Origin: Dokdonella fugitiva
GTDB taxonomy: Bacteria > Pseudomonadota > Gammaproteobacteria > Xanthomonadales > Rhodanobacteraceae
Assembly (NCBI RefSeq): GCF_014138265.1
Contig: NZ_JACGXL010000006.1
Location: forward strand, 124,001 to 188,000
DNA length: 64,000 nt
Reading direction: 5' to 3'
In this document: positions 49,432 through 56,834 of the stretch, piece by piece
Layout: each line of letters starts with the position of its first letter
Position numbering within the stretch: the stretch's first letter is position 1
The notes under the pieces: model-generated
The model's database searches: none
Told to the model about the DNA's origin: nothing
The model's input: the letters and a program-made list of their open reading frames with translations, nothing else
Made by a program: the position numbers and the translations under genes

Positions 49432-51060
49432 ATGTCGAACCGTTTCACGGTGTCCGTTCCCTGCCTGCTGCTCGCCTGCGCGCTGGCACAGGCGTCATCC
49501 GCCACGCCGATGCCGCAAACCGCGACGCGCGAAGCCGCGATCCTGCGCGACGCTGCACTGCCGGCCGGCGCGCGCGTCCATGCGGAGGCATCGGCGACGC
49601 CGGCGCTCGTCGCGGCGATCACGCGCGCCGACGCCGCGTTGTTCGCCGCGGTGTTCGACCGGTGCGACGCGACGACGGTGCGCGCGCTCGTCACGGAAGA
49701 CTTCGAATTCCACCACGACCGCGGCGGCCTCGTCGCCGCTTCCGGCGAACGCTTCGCCGACGTGATCCGGCAGCAGTGCGAACGCCGTCGCCGCGGCGAC
49801 GATCCGGCGTCGCGCCGCGAACTCGTGCCCGGCACGCTCGCGGTGTACCCGGTCGGCGATAGCGGCGCGATCGAGACCGGCGTGCACCGCTTCTACGAAC
49901 GCGACGCGAAGGGCGGTGAGACGCTCGTCGGCGCCGCGCGCTTCCTGCACGTGTGGCGCAACGACCGCGGCACGTGGCGCGTCGCGCGCGTCGCGAGCTA
50001 CGACCACTACGGTGTCGACGCGTCTACGAACGCGAGCGGCGACCGCGCGGTCGATGCGCGCGCGGCGCTCGACGCGGTCGTTCCGCCGTTGCTCGCCGAC
50101 AAGCACGTGCCGAGCGCCTCGATCGCGGTCATCGAGCACGGTCGCGTCACCGTCGTCGCCGCGTACGGCGAACAGGCACCTGGCGTGCCGGCGACGACGA
50201 AGACGCTCTACAACATTGCGTCCTTGAGCAAGCCGCTGTCGGCCGAACTCGCACTGCGCCTCGTCGCGGCAGGGCGCATCACGCTCGACGAGCCGATGGC
50301 GAATGCGTGGGCCGATCCCGATATCGCCGACGACCCGCGTCGCCTGCAACTGACGCCGCGCCTCGCGCTGAGCCACCGCACCGGGCTGCCGAACTGGCGC
50401 CGCGAAACCGGCGGCAAGCTCGCCTTCCTGCGCGCGCCGGGCGTCGCGTTCGGCTATTCCGGCGAAGGCTACGAATACCTCGCGCGCTTCATCGAGAAGA
50501 AGCTCGACACGCCATTCGAGCGCCTCGCCGAGCGTACCGTGCTCGAGCCGCTCGGCCTGCACGACACCGCGTACACGCGCCGGCCGTGGTTCGACGGTCG
50601 CATCGCGCGGCCCGCCGACGCGAACGGAAAAGCGCTCGAGCCCGCGTTCGCCGAACACGCACTCGCCTCCGACCTCGTCTACTCGACGCCATCCGATTAC
50701 GCGACGTTCATCGTCGCCGTCCTGCGTGGCGACGGCGTCACGCCGGAGCTCGCGACCGAGCGCGCGCGCGTGCAGGCGAGCCGCATGCACGACTTCTGCC
50801 CGCAACCTGCCGACGACTGCCCGAGCGACGCCGGCTTCGGCCTCGGCTGGGAGGTCTACCGCTACGGCGACGCGCGCGTGCTCATGCACACGGGCATGGA
50901 CGAGGGCGTGTTCACGCTCGCCTACTTCAGCCCCGAGCGCGGCAGCGGCCTCGTGCTGTTCAGCAACGGCGCGAACGGTCCGCAACTCGTGATGCCGCTG
51001 CTCGACCGCCTCGGCCGCGATCGCGATTTCGTCGCGACCTTGCGCCGCCAGGCGCCCTGA
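49432..51060 (+). CDS. Exported NTF2-like/beta-lactamase-family serine hydrolase fusion
   Basis: A 542-residue protein with a signal peptide (CLLLACALAQASSA). Residues ~55-190 are an NTF2-like DUF4440 domain (ADAALFAAVFDRCDATTVRALVTEDFEFHHDRGG). Residues ~205-542 are a class C beta-lactamase/penicillin-binding-type serine hydrolase with the nucleophile in ASLSKPLS (SxxK), a tyrosine in FGYSGEGYEYLAR and a HTG triad in LMHTGMDEGVF in place of KTG. Such S12 proteins are mostly esterases or D-amino-peptidases, and resistance should not be assumed. The combination of the two domains in one chain is the point of note. Confidence 0.88.
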   Translation: MSNRFTVSVPCLLLACALAQASSATPMPQTATREAAILRDAALPAGARVHAEASATPALVAAITRADAALFAAVFDRCDATTVRALVTEDFEFHHDRGGLVAASGERFADVIRQQCERRRRGDDPASRRELVPGTLAVYPVGDSGAIETGVHRFYERDAKGGETLVGAARFLHVWRNDRGTWRVARVASYDHYGVDASTNASGDRAVDARAALDAVVPPLLADKHVPSASIAVIEHGRVTVVAAYGEQAPGVPATTKTLYNIASLSKPLSAELALRLVAAGRITLDEPMANAWADPDIADDPRRLQLTPRLALSHRTGLPNWRRETGGKLAFLRAPGVAFGYSGEGYEYLARFIEKKLDTPFERLAERTVLEPLGLHDTAYTRRPWFDGRIARPADANGKALEPAFAEHALASDLVYSTPSDYATFIVAVLRGDGVTPELATERARVQASRMHDFCPQPADDCPSDAGFGLGWEVYRYGDARVLMHTGMDEGVFTLAYFSPERGSGLVLFSNGANGPQLVMPLLDRLGRDRDFVATLRRQAP

Positions 51061-51067
51061 ACGCGCG

Positions 51068-51152
51068 GGGAAACGGAGTCGGAGCGACTTTCGGCGCGCG
51101 GGTTCATGGCAGCGCAACCACGCCGGGCGAAAGTCGCCCTGACCCCGTTTCC
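51068..51152. repeat. GGGGTCAGAGTGACTTTC-type palindrome (family D, copy 2)
   Basis: GGGAAACGGAGTCGGAGCGA plus CTTTCG (51068-51093) is mirrored, with a few mismatches, by CGAAAGTCGCCCTGACCCCG plus TTTCC (51128-51152). It begins seven bases after the serine hydrolase stop, the same position relative to its neighbour as copy 1. Confidence 0.82.
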
Positions 51153-51255
51153 TAACCCCGCGCGGGCCCTGCAAGCGTTTCCACGTTGCCACGATGTCGC
51201 GGAATCGCCCCTTTGTGCGTTACCCGCATCAGGACCCCTGCTATGGATACGGGAC

Positions 51256-51480
51256 ATGCTCGCAGCAATCGAGTTCGACGAATGGCCGGAAGCTGCCCAC
51301 ACCCACGCCCACACGGCGCGATCGACGCACCCGCTCGGCGTGTTCGACCCGCGTGAATGCGGCGCGTGGATCGACACCCTGCGTGCGCTGCGCGCGTTGC
51401 CGAATCGCACGCGCGTGCCCGGTGCGCCTGCGGCCTCGACGCGGCGCGACGCCGATCCCGAGGAGGATGGCGACGCCTGA
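51256..51480 (+). CDS. Small hypothetical protein
   Basis: A possible 74-residue protein starting at the ATG at 51256 (LAAIEFDEWPEAAHTHAH...) and ending in DADPEEDGDA. Codon third positions are as GC-rich as in the surrounding genes, and the composition is less arginine-heavy than in shadow frames. No family is recognised, the ribosome-binding site is weak and the open frame extends upstream into the family D palindrome. From its stop to ~51660 I see nothing recognisable. Confidence 0.4.
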   Translation: MLAAIEFDEWPEAAHTHAHTARSTHPLGVFDPRECGAWIDTLRALRALPNRTRVPGAPAASTRRDADPEEDGDA

Positions 51481-51661
51481 GTGCCCCTGGTCACGGCCGG
51501 CTTCCACGGACGGAAGCCGGCCGCGGTCGGACAGGCGGATCCCGCCGGTTGGACGCCGCCGAGGAAGCTGGGGTCGCTCTGCAGGCACGTGCGGCGCAGG
51601 CGGTCCAAATGTAAAGGGGACGGCACGGTCGACCTTTCCGGATGTAAAGCTGCCGCGTCGT

Positions 51662-51703
51662 ACGAAGTTATTCGTTGAATGTCGCCACTGCGGGTGCTAC
51701 GGT
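51662..51703 (+). promoter_or_regulatory. Promoter with overlapping dyad upstream of first Sel1-like gene
   Basis: ACGAA-GTTA-TTCGT (51662-51675) is an inverted repeat directly touching a -35-like TTGAAT (51675-51680). After a 17-base spacer comes TACGGT (51698-51703). The same arrangement precedes the paralogous gene at 53065-53106. Confidence 0.6.
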
Positions 51704-51733
51704 CTTGCCACACGACGGATGCTCGGGGGATCG

Positions 51734-52678
51734 ATGAACACTCGTGTGATGGCGCTCGCCGTTCTCGCCGCCGCGATGGCGGTGTCGTCGCAGGCCGATG
51801 CCGCGACGCAACTCAATTTCGCCGGCAGCTACAGCATGCGGCCGCCGAGCCACGACTCGGAAGACAACACCGACCGGCCGGCCGACGAAACCTGGGGCAC
51901 GCCCGAGGATGCGGCGCGTCCGGGCAAGAAGTTCTTCTATACGGCCGCGGACGCGTACCGCAACGGCGACTTCAAGTACGCGGTCGACATGTACGAAGTC
52001 GCGTCGTCGTGGGGCTACAAACCGGCGCAGTACAACCTCGCGGTGATGTACCTCAAGGGCGACGGCATCCCGGTCGATCGTCCGCGCGCGATGGCGTGGG
52101 CCGCGCTGGCCGCGGAACGCGGTGACGCCACCTACGTGCAGGCGCGCGAAGCGATCTATGCCGATCTCAGCAAGGACGAATGGGAGCAGGCGAACGCGCT
52201 CTGGCGCGAGCTCAAGAAGACCTTCGGCGACGAGGTCGCGCTCGCGCGCGCGAAAGCGCGCTGGGCGCAGGTTCGCGCATCGATGACCGGCTCGCGCGTC
52301 GGCGCGGTCGGTCCGCTCATGGTCGGCGCGGCGAACGCGGGTGGCAAGCTCACGACGATCATCAGCCCGCTGCACGACGGCCGCGGCGGCGGCAAGCCAT
52401 CGCCGTCGAACGGACCGCATGGGTCGGGCAACAGCGAGAGCAAGCCCGGCAACTCGTCCATCAACGGTTTCGCGACCGCCGCGTTCGGCGTGCTCGGTGG
52501 CGGGGGCGAAGACGGCTCGATCGCCTACCGCCAGCTGTGGCAATCGGACGATCCGTACGACCCGAAATTCGAATGGCGCCCCGCGACCGGCACCGCGCAC
52601 GTCGGCGAGATCCAACCGCTCGACGGCACGCGCGATGCAGCGCAGGACGGCAACGAGGCGTCGCGACAGGAGCGCTGA
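51734..52678 (+). CDS. Secreted Sel1-repeat protein, twin A
   Basis: A 314-residue protein with a signal peptide (VLAAAMAVSSQADA). The mature N-terminus is ATQLNFAGSYSMRPPS followed by an acidic segment, then Sel1-like/TPR helical repeats (YKPAQYNLAVMYLKGDGIPV, PRAMAWAALAAERGD) at residues ~95-130, an alpha-helical stretch up to ~185, and a glycine/serine-rich part before a conserved C-terminal block (INGFATAAFGVLGGGGEDGS, QLWQSDDPYDPKFEWRP). It is nearly identical to the next gene except in the Gly/Ser-rich part and at the very end. Sel1 repeats mediate protein-protein contacts; no activity is known. Confidence 0.82.
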   Translation: MNTRVMALAVLAAAMAVSSQADAATQLNFAGSYSMRPPSHDSEDNTDRPADETWGTPEDAARPGKKFFYTAADAYRNGDFKYAVDMYEVASSWGYKPAQYNLAVMYLKGDGIPVDRPRAMAWAALAAERGDATYVQAREAIYADLSKDEWEQANALWRELKKTFGDEVALARAKARWAQVRASMTGSRVGAVGPLMVGAANAGGKLTTIISPLHDGRGGGKPSPSNGPHGSGNSESKPGNSSINGFATAAFGVLGGGGEDGSIAYRQLWQSDDPYDPKFEWRPATGTAHVGEIQPLDGTRDAAQDGNEASRQER

Positions 52679-52938
52679 CGCCCGACCCGCTCCCCCCGTC
52701 GGCGGCCACGGACGGCACCGGCGAAGCGCGGCCATGCGGACGGCCGCGAAGCGATGCGCGCGATCGCCTCTCTCTCCGGTCGCCGCATCGCATCGGTCTG
52801 CACGCACGCAGGGAATGCGTGCGTGCACCGTTTCATTTGCGCTGCTCGTTCGCGTCGACGCCCACCGTCGCATGCGCGATGGCGGCTGAAGCCGACCTCG
52901 CAAGAAGCTCGGGCGCGTGCACACGCCGTGCCGTCGTG

Positions 52939-53006
52939 CGAGCGGCTTCGGTCGCGATGCTCTTCACGGGCTGGAGGAGAAGCATCGCGGCTTCCGCCGC
53001 TCCCAC
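52939..53006. repeat. Palindromic repeat family A, copy 4 (left arm degenerate)
   Basis: The right arm AGCATCGCGGCTTCCGCCGC plus TCCCAC (52981-53006) is intact. The left arm CGAGCGGCTTCGGTCGCGAT plus GCT (52939-52961) retains only part of the match. It lies in the 460-base gap between the twin Sel1-like genes, which otherwise holds only the promoter of the second twin. Confidence 0.75.
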
Positions 53007-53064
53007 ACGAACGCGCGCGTTGGGCCCGTGCCGGCTGCTTCGCGCAATTTCCGCACATCGGCAT

Positions 53065-53106
53065 ACGAAGACATTCGTTGATAGGTCGGCATGCCGGTGC
53101 TACCGT
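53065..53106 (+). promoter_or_regulatory. Promoter with overlapping dyad upstream of second Sel1-like gene
   Basis: ACGAA-GACA-TTCGT (53065-53078) touches TTGATA (53078-53083). A 17-base spacer then leads to TACCGT (53101-53106). The dyad half-sites, the spacing and the ~60-base distance to the ATG match the site at 51662-51703, while the dyad centre and spacer have diverged. Confidence 0.62.
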
Positions 53107-53138
53107 CGTCCCGCACGGCCGACAGAGGAGGGCGCTCG

Positions 53139-54083
53139 ATGAAACCTCGTGCGATGACGTTCGGTTTGCTCGCCGCCGCCGTGGCGGTCCTGTCGCCGGT
53201 CCACGCGGCGACGCAACTCAACTTCGCCGGCAGCTACAGCATGCGGCCGCCGAGCTACGATTCGGAAGACAACACGAACCGGCCGGCCGACGAATCCTGG
53301 GGCACGCCCGAGGATGCGGCGCGCCCGGGCAAGAAGTTCTTCTACACCGGCGCCTACGCCTATCGCAACGGCGACTTCAAGTACGCGGTCGACATGTACG
53401 AAGTCGCGTCGTCGTGGGGCTACAAGCCGGCGCAGTACAACCTCGCGGTGATGTACCTAAAGGGCGACGGCATCCCGGTCGACCGCCCGCGCGCGATGGC
53501 CTGGGCCGCGCTCGCCGCCGAACGCGGCGACCCGCTCTACGTGCAGGCGCGCGAAGCGATCTATGCCGATCTCTCCAAGGACGAATGGGAGCAGGCGAAC
53601 GCGCTCTGGCGCGAGCTCAAGAAGACCTTCGGCGACGAGGTCGCGCTCACGCGCGCGAAGGCGCGCTGGGCGCAGGTGCGCGCGGCGATGACCGGTTCGC
53701 GCGTCGGTGCCGTCGGTCCGCTGATGATCGGCGCGGCGAATTCGGGTGGACGGATGACGTCGCTCGTGACGCCGCTCAAGGACGGCAAGGGCGACCACGC
53801 CGGCCGTGGCGGGCACGGGCCGAAAGGTTCGGGTACCGACGAGAAAAAGCCGGGCAATTCGATCATCAACGGCTTCGCGACGGCCGCGTTCGGCGTGCTC
53901 GGCGGCGGCGGCGAGGACGGCTCCGTCGCCTATCGGCAACTGTGGCAGTCGGACGATCCGTACGACCCGAAATTCGAATGGCGCCCTGCCAGCGGCACGA
54001 CGCGCGTCGGCGAGATCCAGCCGGTCGACGGCCGCCACGACGCATCGCCCGGCGACGAGGAACCACTACCACCCGGGCATTGA
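53139..54083 (+). CDS. Secreted Sel1-repeat protein, twin B
   Basis: A 314-residue paralogue of twin A with exactly the same length. The signal peptide (LLAAAVAVLSPVHA) differs, but the mature N-terminus ATQLNFAGSYSMRPPS, the Sel1-like helices and the C-terminal SDDPYDPKFEWRP block are nearly unchanged. Differences concentrate in the Gly/Ser/Lys-rich linker (GKGDHAGRGGHGPKGSG) and the C-terminal tail. GAGGAGGGCGCTCG before the ATG holds the ribosome-binding site. The pair looks like a recent tandem duplication that included the promoter. The function is unknown; both should be exported. Confidence 0.82.
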   Translation: MKPRAMTFGLLAAAVAVLSPVHAATQLNFAGSYSMRPPSYDSEDNTNRPADESWGTPEDAARPGKKFFYTGAYAYRNGDFKYAVDMYEVASSWGYKPAQYNLAVMYLKGDGIPVDRPRAMAWAALAAERGDPLYVQAREAIYADLSKDEWEQANALWRELKKTFGDEVALTRAKARWAQVRAAMTGSRVGAVGPLMIGAANSGGRMTSLVTPLKDGKGDHAGRGGHGPKGSGTDEKKPGNSIINGFATAAFGVLGGGGEDGSVAYRQLWQSDDPYDPKFEWRPASGTTRVGEIQPVDGRHDASPGDEEPLPPGH

Positions 54084-54115
54084 TGCCGTCGCATCGTTGG
54101 CGGGACCGAACAGTC

Positions 54116-54182
54116 CTGTGGCAGCGGCGGAGGCCGCGATGCCCTGTCCGGAACCAGCATCGCGGCCTCCGCCGCTCCTGCG
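54116..54182. repeat. Palindromic repeat family A, copy 5
   Basis: CTGTGGCAGCGGCGGAGGCC plus GCGATGC (54116-54142) pairs with GCATCGCGGCCTCCGCCGCT plus CCTGCG (54157-54182), a slightly diverged version with compensating changes in both arms. It lies 33 bases after twin B and 76 bases before the convergent beta-helix gene. Confidence 0.82.
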
Positions 54183-54257
54183 ACCGCAGGAGCGGCGACG
54201 ACCATCAACGCGATCGGCGTCAGTCCGCGCCCGTCGGATCGAGCGCGATCGTCGCGC

Positions 54258-56672
54258 TCATCCACGCAACCACGAGGACGGCGAGGCGCGCAGGGCCGGC
54301 AACGGATCGAAGCCGTCCTCGAAGATGTCATCGTCTAGATCGGTCTGGCCGTCGTCGGGATCGACATGGATCGAGTCGAGCCAGTAACCGGACCAGCCGT
54401 TGTTCTGGTCGGTGACGACGCGCCAGCGCAGCGTCACGTCCTGGCCGTTCGCCGCGTGCGGCAACGCGACGAGCACCGACGCGTACGGCGCATCGCCGCT
54501 CCATACGCCCGCGCCCGGAAGCGCATTGCCGACGCCCTGCGCGATCACGTGGTCGTAGCCGCCCTGCACGATCTGGCCGCCGGCCTCGGTGATCTCGTGG
54601 AAGTCCGCCTCGTCGCCGATGCGAATCTCCAGTCGCGCGCCGTCGTAGGCGGTCACGTTGTCCTGGGCCTCGAGGCCGACGCGGTGGCGGAACGACACCT
54701 GGCCGCCGTGCACCACATGGAATGGCGTCGTCGTCAACGTCGCGTCGTTGGCGAGGTGCGCATCCGGCGCGAACGCCGAGTACGTGCCGGTGTCGGCCTG
54801 GTCGTTGGCGAGCACCCAAACGGATTCGGAATGCGTCGAGACCGTCGTCCAGTTCGCCGGCAAGGTCATGACGGGACCGAGTTCGTCGAACGTCTCATCG
54901 GGCGGGAACGTGACCGGCACGCCCGTCGCCACGTGCTGGACCTCGTACGCGCCGAGGTCGACGGTGCCGAGGTTCGGACTGCCCGACCCCTGCGCGACGT
55001 CGACGCCGCGCGGATTGTTGTCGAGGTCGTACTGCGTGCCGCTCGGCGCCGCGTCGATCGCGGGCGACGCATCCATCAAATGCAGGTCGCCAGTGCCGAC
55101 GTTGACGAACTGCGGATCGGCCGCCGATACGTTCGTGTACAGCGCGAAGTCGGCCGGGTTCCACAGCGCCGAATCCGGCGCGATCACGTTGCGCACGCTG
55201 TGGCCGGTGCCGCCGAGGGTCGGGTTGTTCGGCTCCCACACGATCGTGTTCCACAGCGAGAACTTCGACGACGGCGCCGCGTGGTCCTCCTTCAACACCT
55301 TCTTGCCCGACGCGATGGCGTTGCCGGCGATCGAGCACTGCACGAGGGCGAGCGTGTTGTGCCAGGTCTCCACCAGGGCTTGCGACATCTGGTTTGCGCC
55401 GATGGCGCAGTCCGACAGCTGCCAGTCGCCGTTCGCCCAGTCCTGCACGAGGTAGCCGCCGCTGTTCGAACGCATCTCGATGTGCCGCAGGTAGATCGCC
55501 GCACTGATGCCCTGGTCGAGCCAGATCATCGAACCGGCCTCCGAATCCGTGTTCAGGTTCATCGTGTTGCAGGGCTGGTTCGCGACGCAGCCGGCAAACA
55601 GCGGCAGGCCGCTCGGGTTGCATTCCGGGTCGGTCGAATCGGCATAGATGTGCGTCGCGCCACCGGTGCTGACGTAGATCGCGGAGCCGCCGCGGCCTTG
55701 CGTCTGGTTGCCGTCGATGCCGCCGCCGGCGAGGCAGACGGTCGGCGTTCCTCCCGACGTGGCGACGTAGACGCCGCCGCCGAAGTAGCCCGAATTGCCA
55801 TCGATGCGCGCGCGCTGGCCCGCGACCGTGGTGTAGAGATTCAACGCCGCGTTGTTGGCGACCGCCACGCCGCCGCCTTCGAGCGCGTAGTTGTTGAAGA
55901 TGACCGCCTGTCCGTTCCAGCCGGGCGAGCCGATGTTCGCCACGCTCTGGTCGCGCAGCTCGAGGCCGCCGCCGGCGCAGGTGTCGGCGTTGCACGTCAC
56001 GCGGTTGTTGCTGATCGAGACCGGCGTGTCGACCATCGTCAGCCTCACGTTGCCCTCGAGCCGGATGCCGCCGCCGGACAGCGAGGCGGTGTTGAATTCG
56101 AGCCAGGTGTGGTGCTCGATAGACATCGCACTGTCGGTCGCCGTGCTGCGGAAGAACACGCCCGCGCCACGCTCGGCGCTGTTGTGGTTGATGTTCGTCG
56201 ACTGGATCGCGAGGAACGCGTGCGCGCCGCTGCCGTTGTAGGAAATGCCGCCGCCGTTCGCGCCCGGGTGCGTCGCGTTGTGGATGTTGAAGTTGTGCAC
56301 GGCGAGGCGCGCGTTGCCGCTGACCTCGATGCCGGGGTGCCCCGGATTCAGCGAGCCGTCGATCGTCGACAGGTCACCGAAGTTGGTGCCATCGAACGGG
56401 ATCGGCTCCGCCGCGTTGCAGCTCGGGTAGCCGCCGAAGATCCAGATCGACTTGTTGCTGTAGGAAATCGGCGGACCGACGTAGCCGGCGCGCACGTGCA
56501 TCTCGTAGGTGGGGCCGGTGTCGTGGATCGCGTCGATCGCCGCCTGTAGGCTCGCGTAAGTACAGCCCGAGCCGACGGTGACGATGGTCGCCGCGGAAGC
56601 GCCGCCGATGCCGGCGAAGAACAGGAACGCGCAGCACGACAACGCGCGGCGCAGCGGTTGGAGCCAATCCAT
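54258..56672 (-). CDS. Secreted right-handed beta-helix protein with choice-of-anchor-Q-like region and DGFD motif
   Basis: An 804-residue protein with a signal peptide (LSCCAFLFFAGIGGASA). Residues ~30-560 are parallel beta-helix repeats rich in GGG and NN turns (HPGANGGGISYNGSGAH, LEGGGVAVANNAAL). Around residue 590 the SPAIDAAPSGTQYDLDNNPRG and LGAYEVQ segments match the choice-of-anchor Q pattern of bacterial surface proteins. A C-terminal beta-sandwich (residues ~620-775) resembles the jelly-roll of secreted peptidases. It ends DDDIFEDGFDPLPALRASPS with a few more residues. No catalytic residues are visible. MDWLQPL at 56672 gives the best signal peptide. Confidence 0.83.
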   Translation of the reverse strand: MDWLQPLRRALSCCAFLFFAGIGGASAATIVTVGSGCTYASLQAAIDAIHDTGPTYEMHVRAGYVGPPISYSNKSIWIFGGYPSCNAAEPIPFDGTNFGDLSTIDGSLNPGHPGIEVSGNARLAVHNFNIHNATHPGANGGGISYNGSGAHAFLAIQSTNINHNSAERGAGVFFRSTATDSAMSIEHHTWLEFNTASLSGGGIRLEGNVRLTMVDTPVSISNNRVTCNADTCAGGGLELRDQSVANIGSPGWNGQAVIFNNYALEGGGVAVANNAALNLYTTVAGQRARIDGNSGYFGGGVYVATSGGTPTVCLAGGGIDGNQTQGRGGSAIYVSTGGATHIYADSTDPECNPSGLPLFAGCVANQPCNTMNLNTDSEAGSMIWLDQGISAAIYLRHIEMRSNSGGYLVQDWANGDWQLSDCAIGANQMSQALVETWHNTLALVQCSIAGNAIASGKKVLKEDHAAPSSKFSLWNTIVWEPNNPTLGGTGHSVRNVIAPDSALWNPADFALYTNVSAADPQFVNVGTGDLHLMDASPAIDAAPSGTQYDLDNNPRGVDVAQGSGSPNLGTVDLGAYEVQHVATGVPVTFPPDETFDELGPVMTLPANWTTVSTHSESVWVLANDQADTGTYSAFAPDAHLANDATLTTTPFHVVHGGQVSFRHRVGLEAQDNVTAYDGARLEIRIGDEADFHEITEAGGQIVQGGYDHVIAQGVGNALPGAGVWSGDAPYASVLVALPHAANGQDVTLRWRVVTDQNNGWSGYWLDSIHVDPDDGQTDLDDDIFEDGFDPLPALRASPSSWLRG

Positions 56673-56834
56673 AGTCGATTCCCTATACTGTGACGGCTCT
56701 GCAAGAACGGGTTTTCGGCACGGGTCACGCCATGCGACCCGCACCTTTTGTCGCGATGGGGGCACGACGTTCCGCGCGCCCGCGCCACACGCGCGGCCGG
56801 CGCCCGCACGACGCGTACGCGCCGACCCCGGCGT

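Noticed and set aside
49432-51060. Antibiotic-resistance beta-lactamase
   Set aside because: The SxxK, YSG and HTG pattern fits general S12 esterases or peptidases, and an NTF2-like domain is attached; nothing indicates lactam hydrolysis.
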